A stretch of 64,000 bases of DNA from Metarhizium brunneum (lineage: Eukaryota; Ascomycota; Sordariomycetes; Hypocreales; Clavicipitaceae): NCBI RefSeq assembly GCF_013426205.1, contig NC_089423.1, positions 7,130,001 to 7,194,000 on the forward strand. The letters are read 5' to 3'. The notes beneath the pieces are model-generated. The model did no database searches. It was not told where the DNA came from and was given only the letters and a program-made list of their open reading frames with translations. Below are positions 1 through 10,561 of this stretch, piece after piece. Numbering within the stretch: the first letter of the stretch is position 1; each line of letters opens with the position of its first letter. A program made the translations under genes and the position numbers.

Positions 1-614
1 CAAGTGTGAGAGCTGTGGGTTGTTGGCGACTCCTGTAGGTTTTTGCAGATAGTATGTACATACATCCTGCTAACAGTTGCTCCGAAGTCAGCGGTGTTCA
101 ATTTGGCAAAGGCCGATTCGTGGTGTTTTTGGGCATGTCTGCGGGCTGCTCTACTGACGCATCACCACTAAAATCGAAACACAAAAAAAAGCACATGAAC
201 TTGCCCTGGAACGCGACCATGGAATGACGCACGTTTCGCAGAGACTCGGTTTACAACTAATTATTTGAATGTTGATGCTCCAGCCGCGAGTCGATGCAAT
301 TTGCCGGACCACCCGAGAAGTAGCCAAGAAACTTGGGCGATACAGCGGGATGTACCGCGTATGTGGGCGGTAGCTGATTTGACACCCTCACGGGCCTGCA
401 GCCGCCAGTCAAACCAACTACTACTACTACCACGTTAAAGTTGGCGACGTCCAAGCGCCGTGAAGAAGGTGTCAAAACAAATAGGGGATGCTGAGACAAA
501 CGAAGGTTCCCCCATATCATCAAACTTCGGTTCTGTGCAGCAAATGATTGTAGTCAAAGCTGGTGCAAGTGAGGCGAATGCACGCACCTGCAATCACGGC
601 AGGGACGGGAAAGC

Positions 615-634
615 AGTACTCCGTACGGAGTACT
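615..634. repeat. Perfect 20-bp palindrome, TACTCCGTA family
   Basis: AGTACTCCGTACGGAGTACT is its own reverse complement. A second palindrome with the same core lies at 1157-1174. Single or half copies are scattered through the intergenic DNA of this window. It may be a protein-binding site or a small dispersed repeat. Confidence 0.8.
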
Positions 635-1156
635 ATTTCTCGGTTTGCGGCACCGCATCTAATGGACCTCGACAGGAGCGTATGCCCTTTCTTTTTCCAG
701 CTTCCCAGCTAGTCGGGTCAGCCACTGAGGCAAACGGATTTCTGCCACAACCCGCCGTTTAAGGCCAAGCGCCCAGGATGACCATTGCCAAAGACCCTAA
801 CGCGACCTCTTACGCTCAACCCCTGCTCGAGGACCGGCTCAAGGCTCCGGGGGATGGATCCCTGTCAGGAACCCGAAGAAATAGGTCTGGTGCAAGCACT
901 GGCGAGGCTAGCAGCCCCTGTTTGGGGGGTACTAGAGGCTAAGTAGCTGAGGACACACCCCGTCCAAACGGACCCAAGCCCAAGCCCAAGGGATGGAAGG
1001 GCGTCGTGGCAGGCTGTTGCATCCCAGTCTGTGGTCAAGGCCTGGGATGCCTCTGCCCGGACAGCAGACATCGGAAAGCTGAGCCCTGGGACCTATCGGT
1101 GGAGCTCGTCAATGGTCAATGGTAGGAGTCGCCTTGTGCTTGTATCGAGGTGCCAG

Positions 1157-1174
1157 GTACGGAGTACTCCGTAC
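1157..1174. repeat. Perfect 18-bp palindrome, TACTCCGTA family
   Basis: GTACGGAGTACTCCGTAC is self-complementary. It has the same core as the palindrome at 615-634 but with the half-sites in the opposite order, so the half-site TACGGAGTA is probably the unit. Confidence 0.8.
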
Positions 1175-1690
1175 ACAAGACTACGTGTGCATGTACGTGT
1201 TGTGCTCGAACGTGGTGGCCTAACACAGTCCGACGTTTCTGGCAGGATCATCAATGCCGCCACCGTGACAGGAGTCAGCACGGGGCCCTGTGTTTTCGAC
1301 TCGGCTCTGGAGATGGCCACGTTCATGCTCCTAGGCACCTGCACGCTGTAGGTACGCTTGGGACTTCTGACATTCACTTCAGCGACGAGCTACTCCGTAC
1401 ATGGACCAGTATTCCTCCCCGTTGGGCGACCGCGACATGGATGCGAGAGTGGCTGGTGACCGTGTAGGCCCTCCTTCTGCGCTGTTCTTCATTCCCCAAG
1501 ATGCCGGGATGAAATTTCCCAGGTCCCTGGGCAATTGGCAAAAGTTTCCTCAATTCTTTCTTTTTGGCCAGGCCGCTGCGCGTGGTGGTGCAAGGTACGG
1601 GGCATTGCCTTGCCGCGGCGGTTTCCACACCCTTTCATGAGCACGGACAAGAAGCAAAGCGTTGGGGCTGGGTATTTACTTCACACTGCA

Positions 1691-1719
1691 AGGTCGCAGG
1701 TCGCAGGTCGCAGGTCGCA
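1691..1719. repeat. 7-bp tandem repeat
   Basis: The unit AGGTCGC is repeated four times head to tail and then runs into a degenerate copy. It lies in intergenic DNA. No function is apparent. Confidence 0.8.
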
Positions 1720-3174
1720 AATCCCAGGTCTCAAACCGCAAAGGAGTCTTGCCCAGTGTCTGGCTCTCAAGCTCTGTCAAGCATCTCACACGCCAGGCAC
1801 GTAACCACACGCCCCCCTTCCGCTTCCCTTGCTTTTGTGCCCTGCCTAACTGACTCTTTGGCTTTCCCCAGTCCAAGTCCAAGTTAACGACTCGACAATC
1901 ATTATTGCTAGCCTGTTGCCTTTGTACTGGGTACGAATGGCCTTTGACCAGCCGGTAATTGTACAAAAGCGCCTTGCTCCCTCTTCATCCCACCCCGATT
2001 CCTCTGATCTGCTCTCCCTTTGACTTCCTCCTCATCACCCGCCAATTTGGCTTCGTTTGTTTGATTTGCCCTGAGCTTGGTTTTTGGCATTGCCTTGTTT
2101 GCCCACCGGCGATACCTGCATCTCTGTCTGCCCTGCTATAATCGACCTCGTCTGGCCAAGCCCGAGCTTCAGCTCTCTTGTTATTTTTGAGAACTTGACC
2201 CCACTGGCTTTGTTCTCACTTAGACAAATTTAGGCGCCACAATCTGCCATCCGCCGTCCGCCATCCGTCCCAGAGCTCCAAGATTTCTTGGAGCCAATTG
2301 TTCGCGACCAGCGCTAGGTACCCGTCCGTGCCTGACTGACGTCTCGATCGCGCGACTCAATCGCCAACCAAGATAACCGCCCCAGACCCCCCCTTCATAA
2401 AGTGGCAGGAGCAGCAGCAGGAGCAAAGCCCATATATCATCAGCAACAGAGCACCACCGAGGCTCATCACCGAAGCCGTCTGTTGGGGTTCATACCCACG
2501 TAGTCTGGATTCGCCGAACCGACTGCAGCAACACTATAGCCGCACCATCTGCAGGGTCCTTTCTGCCCTCGCACTGCGTTGCACTTAGACACGCGATTCT
2601 CAACCCGAGCTACCCTCTGTACTCGTCCAGTCTTTCCATCTTGCAACAGCGATTCGCCCTGTGTAGCCTCGTTCCAACGCGCCGGTGCCGATCCATCTCG
2701 CCTCGTCCATTCACACCAGCATTCTATCAGCTACTGTGCCCAAACAGTCCAATACTAGCGGCAACACTTGCAGTCTGGCCGGCCATTCGGCAGTCACTCT
2801 CTCAGGCTTTCTCTCCTTTTCATATCGCCTCCGAATATCTCGACCAATAATTAATTGTGCTCCTGTTGATTGGACACGCCAACTTTCGGTTGCACCAATT
2901 ACGCTTCGTCATTATTGTGAGTCACTGTCGCTTGTTTTCTAACTGGCATTTGCCAATACACTCGCTTGCCCGAGTCGCTTGCTTTTGATTTGAGAGTCGA
3001 CCCATGTCTTACTCCTCGGGCCCTCCCTGTTCAAGTTTCCATTTCTCATGTATATAGAGCGGTAGCTCGAGTCCCTTTTGCACCTGCCGCACCAGTATAC
3101 GCATTTGCAAACGGTGTCTAACCAATATAGTACAGTGTACACTACAACCTATACCGTCCATCACAAACAGCAAA

Positions 3175-3400
3175 ATGGTACGACAAGCATCCATCGTTTG
3201 CAACATGGGCCGCGGTGCCTATGATACGACTGGTGTGCCTAAGCCACCACCACGGCCCCAACCTCGATAAATCTTGTTATCCGGCTGTTGATGAAAACTC
3301 AACGGTTTGATACAGGCATCTGACCCACTGACCCTGTGGGTTGTGGACTCGTTCTTCACGATATGGCCATGTTTATTCCTTCCCTCCCGAGGCTTCTAAT
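3175..3400 (+). CDS. Possible micro-ORF, unspliced or spliced (tentative)
   Basis: An ATG in strong context (CAAAATGG) at 3175 can be read in two ways. Unspliced, it opens a 31-codon frame ending at 3270 with a Pro/Arg-rich tail. Alternatively GTACGA directly after the ATG is a donor, and the tract at 3300-3315 (CTCAAC branch-like, ACAG acceptor) ends an intron. That would give a 28-residue, Trp- and Phe-rich hydrophobic peptide ending near 3400. I recognise neither product. It could equally be an upstream ORF of a non-coding or unannotated transcript. Confidence 0.2.
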
Positions 3401-6202
3401 TCGCCCTGCCTGCGGTATCATATTTGCACATTTACTTTAATCTTGGGGATTTCCTTTTTATCAGTCGACTTGTACACAACACGGCTCGGAGCCACATCTT
3501 GCTTATCAGCAGCGAGAACACCAAAAGCTATCCATGGAACTTTGTTTTATTTTGCTGCGACATGTTCAGCACATGCACGGGAAAAAATCTTTTTTTTTTG
3601 TTTCCGAGATATGGTTCGGCACACGGCGTTCAAAACTATAGACTGGGATACTACTGGGATTCGATTTTGTCCCCATTTTCATTTTTTCTTTTTCACTTTT
3701 TGCTTTTGGCGAGAGCGAGCATCTTTTCTCGTCATATCTCCAGTCTGCCAGGTTTTGAGACAATCACCGCGTCTTCCAGGGGGTGTCCACCTCGCTGGAA
3801 CGAAGATCTGAACATGTCTTGACATGTCTTGGATGGTGACCTTGAGATGGCACAGCGGGGAGATATGTCGGGACTAGGACCTCTTTCCTCAGCTAGGTGC
3901 TACGGGATGAGATCAAAGGCTCAGATTGGGTCACTACCAGGTTGGGAACACGGTTTGGGGACAATCATCACATATAGACTTTTGGGGATTTTGCTGTGTT
4001 TTTCCTTTTCCTTGTCATTTTCATCTTGGGGATTCTCTTCCTGCCGGCTGTGTACAGATTCATTTTTTCTGCGTTTATCGGCTTTTCTTTTTCCTAATTT
4101 GCTTCACTCCGTTCCTGTTTTATCCTTCTGGTTTGCGACACCTCACGGCGATTGCGAATCGGGTTGAACTAAGCGTCCACAGATGGGCCGCTCACATCTC
4201 GTTACCATGTACCATTACCTTGTACAAGACCACCAACACATTACAACGGCGAGACTGAGGAGGGCTATGAACGGCTCTGGGCAGGACTGGGGCCATATGG
4301 ATGTATGATACCCCCGTTTTTTCCCTTTCTTTTTTTTTTCTCTCTTCGCACAACACCTGTATAGTACTTTTTGCGACAAGAGACTGCTTGTGTCATTTAG
4401 AAATGTACAGTACAACGGGGCGCGGACTAGATGAGAGCTGTTCCCCCCCCGGTCCCCCTTTTGGTCTATTAGAATAGAAGAAATATGACGAAGCTCACGC
4501 TTCTGGGTTCTGAAACATGTAGTATTTCATTTACACTAGTACCGTAAGTACGTGATCGGGTAAAACATGGCGCGTACATATGCTGCGAGGTCTCGCCCAA
4601 ACAACTGGGACAGGTCAGTCAGGACCGCCGCCGCCGCTGTCGAATGCAGGTTTCAACCACCAAGGGTCCAGAGAGACTGGCCCGATCGCACCCCCCCTCC
4701 CATGCCTCCTCGTCTCTCTCTCCCCTTTTTCGGCCGAGACATTCAGCAGTAGGTACCAAGTTGTTGGGAAGGGCCGTCTGAACCGTTTGGGAGAAAAGAG
4801 ACGACAAGCGAGGCCGGGTCTTGGGGTCTTTTTCTTCCTTTTTCTTCCTTCTTGTTGCCCTTTTCCCCGCGACTCATTTCACCTCATTCCAAGGATTTTC
4901 GTTGCTTCTTCTTCTTTTTTTGTGTCATGCAAAGCAAAAAAGAGGAATCCGTAAGAGTGGAAGTAGGCGTGTTGATACAATACAGACGGGGGCGTGTGTG
5001 CCCGGGGAAACGGCCATTGGCGATTTGCAACAACCCGTCCGGGGAAAGAGATACAATGGAGCCAAAAGCAACGATCGACTGGACCAACATGCAGATTTGG
5101 GGAAAGAGGCGGAAAAAGCAAAAAACGAGAAAGAAAAAAAAAGAGTGTCTTATGCGTGGCGCATTGCAGGAGGGTCTGGTCACGGGCCGGTTCGAGGCTG
5201 TCGCTGCGGGAGGGCGATGAGACCCCCCCCCTCGAAAAGCAAGTACTACTAGTGCTACATAGAGACGAACTGCACGGTATTTTTGCATGGGGAAACAGTG
5301 GGAGAGGATGGGCTTCTTTGGGCGCGAGCCGGTTGGCTGGTTGGTTGGAGAGGGCTGCTCGGGGAGCCAGAGCGTCGGGTCCGCGGTTTTTGTTTGGAGG
5401 GGGAGGAGGGAGGTGTGGGTGCTCTCTTTTCGTAGTAGTAGTAGTAGTAGTATATCGTCAGACAGAGGTTGTTAGGGCCAGCTGAGCTGCTGTCGTGTCA
5501 CGAGACGGGATGGAAGTGACAAATGACTGCGAGGTGCTGTTTTGGTGGTTGCTTCGGGCGTGGAGGCGATTCATGCGAGGACACGGAGCAGCCGTGTAAG
5601 TTGACAGGTCAGAATTGTTGGTGCCCGTTTGGACCGCCGGGTTGCTGCCCGGGCTGTGCTCACTAGTAGAGAGCTAAACTGGCTTCTTGGGCTAGACAGA
5701 GAATGTGAATGGATGTGAAGTTGACTAGTGCTAGTGCTGTATGTCCGCAGGGTGGTTGTTGTTGCTTGTCCCATGATCGCATGCCTGCCTGTTACATGCC
5801 GGGTTGGACACATACATAGTTTAAACGGTTGGTCTTGTCCTGATACACAACAACGACGGAAGAAGCAAGGCTCCTCGCCTGGTGGCATCTGTGCGTCGTG
5901 GCGATGATGGTGTTGGGCGGTGCGGCCTAGCGGACCGCCGCAACCGTCATTACTACGTGTTGGTCGCGTTGCCTAGTTTTATTAGCATCGTGGGATGAAC
6001 GTATGTACATACATACTCCGTACTTGTCGTTGGTTGACGTCTTGTATGCCCGTGCCTGACTGCTCGGGTAGAGGGAGTATTCACGACAACGGTTGGCAGC
6101 ATTGCAACAGACGGTAGGGAATCCGAACAGAGCGTCCGTCGTGATGACTGCAAGAAAAAGGGAGCAATCATGTCTTCATCATTCGTAGCTACACCCAAAG
6201 AC
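3401..6202. other. Intergenic, no gene recognised
   Basis: The stretch has long T-rich and C-rich runs (for example around 3590, 4315-4340 and 4440) that resemble 3' UTR or promoter DNA. It also has a GTA microsatellite near 5431 and a TACTCCGTAC site at 6014-6023. The open frames present, up to about 160 codons, are low-complexity and have no family signature. Confidence 0.5.
5431..5451. repeat. GTA trinucleotide microsatellite
   Basis: About six GTA units in a row lie in intergenic DNA. No function is apparent. Confidence 0.7.
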
Positions 6203-7429
6203 TCACAACTCCGGATATGCATGCTCCCTGCCGGTCAACGATTTAGCAACTTCAACACCGCCGTCATGGTCAAGACTCACCTCCTCTTCAGCGGCATCTC
6301 CCGCCGAACAGTCTCCCAAAGCGCCATATCCATATCCACAAAGCCAATCTCCTCGACGGCGCCATCCTCGGCCTCGCCCTCGTCGTTCCGGGTCCCTCCC
6401 AGCCTCAGCCTGACCTCCCCCCACGGGTCAACGACCAAGCTGCGCCCGTAACTGGCCCTCTTGTCATTGTGTCTCCCAACCTGGGCCGCGGCCACAACCC
6501 AACTCTGCGTCTCTATCGCCCTGCCGCGCAGCAGCGCCTCCCAGTGCGCCCGTCCCGTGCGCAGCGTAAACGCGCTGGGATACGTGAGGACCTGCGCCGG
6601 CCGCCGGCACCACGGGCTCCCGGGCCCCGGCTGCGCCAGGGCGACGGCCGGCTCGGCGAACCGCACATCAAAGCAGATGAGGCTGCCGATGCGGCCCACG
6701 GGCGAGTCAAACGGGGCCGTGAGCCCGGATCCCGGCTGCACCGTGTCGCTCTCCCTGAGGCTGGCGTAGTCAAAGACGTGGAGCTTGTCGTACGACGCCG
6801 CGTCGACCACGTCCCCCGCGGGCGAGATGTAGAGCGCGCGGTTGAGCAGCTTGGACGTGGGCTGCTGCGGGAGCGGCTCGTGGACGCCGACGTGGATGGC
6901 CACCGAGTGCGATTTGGCGGCGGCGCAGAGGCCCTGGACAAACGGAGACGTGGACTGCGGCTGCGCGAGGGCGAGGGACTCTTGTGCATTGTGCGCGATG
7001 TAGTCTGATGCTTCGGGGAGGAAGAGGACCTGGCGATGTGGTGAGTGACTGTGTGTTTTACGCCAACACCCACCAAGAGGGCGACACAACCGTGGTCGTG
7101 GTCATCGTCTTTTTCCTCGAGACAGCCCGCCCTGCAGATGTCTCACCCGAGAAGCGCAGCATCTGTACGGCGCATACATGGCAGCATTGGCCTTATCAAT
7201 CTTGACACGACGTCTCACTCTCCACCCTCGCTCGGTGCCGTGTCTCCGTCTTGTCCGTCCCCTTTGACGTACCTTTGCTCCGCCGATGGCTGCTTTGGAA
7301 ACCAGTCTCACACACTGGTCGAGGTTGGCCTTCATCGACGCCGTGGAACAGATCTGCCCGACTGCCTGGGACTTGGTCAGACAGAGACAACACAAGGGGG
7401 CGTGCGGCATCACAAACTGCAATCGCCAT
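6203..7429 (-). CDS. Nit1/Nit2-type carbon-nitrogen hydrolase
   Basis: Member of the nitrilase superfamily, the Nit branch whose characterised members hydrolyse amides such as deaminated glutathione. My model has four exons: 7429-7413 region, then about 7360-7273, 7029-6281 and 6227-6203. The first intron (about 51 bp, CTGAC branch) joins MAIAV to FGQICSTASM. The second has a GTACGT donor and the third is 6228-6280. The catalytic triad is visible: Glu in LPEASDYI, Lys in YDKLHVFD and Cys in ICFDVRFAE. The last small exon adds REHAYPEL, matching the conserved RR-x-YPEL tail typical of this family in fungi, so stopping at 6277 would truncate the protein. The donor of intron 1 (GTGATG) is weak, which makes the first residues the least certain part. 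Confidence 0.85.
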
Positions 7430-7904
7430 GGTGTCGTGGTCGCTGCGCAAGGCGAGGTGACATGTGGTTGATGGGTTATGTGAGGTCCAGATGCGACCAG
7501 ACATTGATCCGACAACAGATCCACCATGCCGCCTGATGTCACAAGACTCACGACCCCAGATGCCGCTGCTGACAAAGACCACCTCACATCACCCGTGGGC
7601 CGCAATTTCATTAATACGCATCTATTGCGATGCTACCAATTCTTTGCCCGCAAACTAGATAACAAGATGCCGGGAGCCCCCAACCCAAACCAACCTTTCC
7701 TACGCCTTTTGCATGTAAAAACGCCGGGCTGACAAGAAAATCAACGAGACGCCACAAGGGAAAAAAAAAAAAAAAAAAAAAGTCACACTCAAAAATCGAG
7801 ACAATCATACACGGCGCTGGGTATCTGTCAAAAAGCCCGGATGACCATCACAGAAATCATTTTGCAGCCCTTTTCTAGCCACCATCCCGGTCCCCTTTGC
7901 TCCA
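7430..7904. other. Intergenic, NIT promoter and TAF4 3' region
   Basis: This is the upstream region of the nitrilase gene and the 3' flank of the TAF4 gene, both on the minus strand. It contains an A-tract of about 20 at 7769-7790, close to the TAF4 end. Nothing else is recognised. Confidence 0.6.
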
Positions 7905-9885
7905 TTACTTCGGATTGGAGGCATCCAAGTGGATGTATGCTTGTTGCAGGGCCTTGGACTCTCGTCCGTCCCTCTCCAGCACCACCACCCAGTCTCGTAG
8001 TTGGATATTCTTTCCCTTTTCCTTGTCCTCTCGCCATGTGCCCAATCGGTTTCGCCCCTCTGTTGTCATGGCCACGTTTGCCGCTGATATCGCTCCGGGC
8101 GTGCCGTTGATTCCCTTGCCACCCCCGGCTGCTGCCTTCGTCGGCGTGCTTGCGCCGCTTCCTCCACGACCTACGTTCATCCAGTCGTACGTCTTGGCTC
8201 CCTTCTTCTTGCCAAACAGACTGCTCTTGCCGCCCAGCCCTGCAAACATGCTGCTGGTCAAGTTTTGGTTTGCGTGGCTGTTTGCCTCTGCTGCTTTGAG
8301 TGCTTGGCTCTTCTTCATTTCCTTCTTCGTCATTGGCTTATCTGACTCGGGCGCTACCGATCCTGGTGTTCCCGGTGCCATACTACCAGACCGTGAGGGG
8401 GTTGCGGCGTCTCCTACCCCGTCCTTGCGTTTTTGCCGTCGGCGTAAACGGGCTTCTTCCCACTCGCGTTCTTGCCTCGCCAGCTCTCTCATCGTCAACG
8501 TCATAAATGACGATATCTTGGACAACTTCTTTGGCGGCTTGGCGCCATTTCCCAACCCAGCACCGTCGGCGGAGCCTGCCATAAATCAGTCGTAAGCTCA
8601 ATAAATACAAGAAATAAACAAGGGGACTACACGAATTCTCACGTTTTAAGGGTGCAGTGTCGGACGGAACTGCAACACCATCCTCGCCCTCTTCTGTTGT
8701 TGATGTAGGTTCTGCTGCACCTAGGGTTTCTGCATTCATGGGCGCCGCCGCGGCCGTCCATTCCTCGGGAATTTCTCCATGTGACGTCTTCTGCCTATTG
8801 GTGGCAACAACGCCCGCATCTTCAACCATCTCGCGTAGCCGTTGCTTTGTGGCAATAGACATCAAAGCCAGCTGATCCACGAGATACGAGTCGTGAGGGA
8901 TGTACGATCCAGTAGTATGTACCATTGCTGAGTCGGGTCCGGGTTCGACCTTGACTGTGACTTTGGGGGTCGGAAACTGTTCAGGAAGGCGCATCTTGCC
9001 CATTGTTTGTGCGTTGTTCTTCATGTCTAGATTGAGACTAATATGGTTCTCTTTTGCAATCTTTTCCGCCCTGCGATGAAGAATGGCAACCAAAAGGAAA
9101 GGGTCATTAATCTCTTGCGTTCGCTGAACGGCCAGCCGCATGGATGAGTCGGCCCAAGCTTGTTCAGCCGCCTTTGCAGCGAGCTGCTTCTGGTTTTGTT
9201 CCGACGCAGTTTCGGGCGCTTGGTTCGCCGGACCAGCTCCGTAAAATGAAGATTTACCTGCGGCCGGATGCTGAGCAAACCCGGTCCTGGCTTCCGAATT
9301 TGCATCCATGGCATTCGAGTACAGCTCAGACATGTACTGCTCTTCTGCCCGCAAATCGATACCAGTGCCCGCCAGCGAATCTGTGACATCATACTCGTAA
9401 TCCTTGGTCGGTCTCTCGGCCGGTCGTTGGGGAGGCCCCATGACATTGGGCAGTGGCGCCGGCGATGCCATTGCTTGCGGCATCGGCGCCATTGCTGCGT
9501 TTGTGTACTGGGGGATCGATATCGGTGGAGGCGGAGGGTGCGGTGTATTCAAGGGAGGTGTGCTGGCGCCCGCACGTGCGTCAGGAAGATTCAAGGCTGG
9601 TGCAGTGTGGCCGTTTGTATAAGGAGTGTTGTACCCAGAAGACATGGGTGTTGATTGCGAAAATGTCGGCGACGCAGCATTCAGAGGCGGACTTCCTGCA
9701 GCGCCCGGACTAGCAGCATAAGGCGAAATGGCATACGGGGAGCCTGGCTGCGAAGCTGGGCCACCATCGGTTCTAACCCTCTTGTTCGGTGGCAACGCGA
9801 AACCCGGCTGTGAGCCGGCTGGCGAAGGACTGTGTTGCGGCGGCGAAAAGGCCCGCGGGGGGACCTGCGACTGAGGTTGAGCCAT
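7905..9885 (-). CDS. TAF4: TFIID subunit TAF4
   Basis: Subunit of the general transcription factor TFIID; TAF4 pairs with TAF12 through a histone fold and nucleates TFIID assembly in the nucleus. There are two exons, 9885-8643 and 8575-7905, with a 67-bp intron (GTGAGA donor, GCAG acceptor). The product is about 637 aa. Residues 1-150 are Pro/Ser/Ala-rich and probably disordered. A conserved block with EINDPFLLVAILHRRAEKIA lies near 250-280, in the histone-fold/TAF4 domain. A helical segment (DQLALMSIATKQRLREMVED) follows near 335-355. The C-terminus carries the fungal TAF4 signature RNRLGTWREDKEKGKNIQLR. It is divergently arranged with YSH1. Confidence 0.9.
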
Positions 9886-10561
9886 GGCGAGTGATCAGCC
9901 GCCGAGCCTTGAAGCACGGCGACAGAGACAGGCGGCGAAGACGCGGCCCTGCAAGGCGAGGGGGTTGATGCTCTCAGCAGGCACGGAAGCCTGCCACAAC
10001 AGTCGTGGATCCTCCCATCCGACGCGCAGAACCCGCCAGGCGATCCAGAGCGGTGTATCAATCGTTCCAGGGTGAAAATAACAATTACTGAGGGCTGGCG
10101 CGATGTTGCGCGCGGAGGCGAGATCGGTAGGGTCGTGGGAGCGAGGTTATCGGTTGCGGTGCTGGCCAGAGTCGAGAGAAGGCAGCTTCCACGGGAGATC
10201 GGGGGCTGCGTAAATTTAAAGTCACGTGATGCAGTCTCCTGCGTTGGCGCGTCCCACGCCTCTCGACTCCAGAGGCTGCGCGTTGCTGCTTGGGCTGGAC
10301 TGCCTGCGGAGGTCGACCTTGTCATGGCCGATGTTTTTCCGGACCCGGCAGCTTCAACAACACCAAGCTCGTCGCTACTGCCTTGCGCTTCCGCCATCTC
10401 GACATTGTCGGTGTCATGAAAGACGCTACGTGCGTAGCAGCTCCGTCGAAGTGTGCGGATGTGATATTCACACTTGTGCGCTAGTAATTGTTCAGGAAGA
10501 GACCTGCCGTCGCCCATGTGAAAACGACCCGAGACTCAACGCCCGCCCGCCCGTCGCTACC
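9886..10561. promoter_or_regulatory. Divergent promoter region, TAF4 / YSH1
   Basis: The 676 bp between two start codons facing away from each other must hold both promoters. An AAATTTAAAG tract near 10212 followed by GTCACGTGAT, a CACGTG E-box-like core at about 10222, is the clearest candidate element. The assignment is inferred from position. Confidence 0.5.

Larger units (their letters stand above)
1..3174. other. Intergenic / possible long pyrimidine-rich leader
   Basis: I find no convincing protein gene. Short open frames here lack family features and splice-supported extensions. The stretch holds two perfect palindromes of the TACTCCGTA family (615-634 and 1157-1174), another copy at 1391-1400, and a 7-bp direct repeat. 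From about 1800 to 3170 the plus strand is rich in C and T, as is common in fungal promoters and long 5' leaders, and it ends at an ATG in good context at 3175. Whether this is a leader or only promoter DNA cannot be told from sequence. Confidence 0.5.

Noticed and set aside
3341..3811. 156-codon plus-strand frame, Phe-rich
   Set aside because: Arises from T-rich DNA; the start codon context is poor and no domain or splice-supported extension is seen.
6469..7008. 179-codon plus-strand frame across the nitrilase gene
   Set aside because: Arg/Gly-rich composition typical of the antisense of a GC-rich coding exon; the minus strand has all catalytic motifs.
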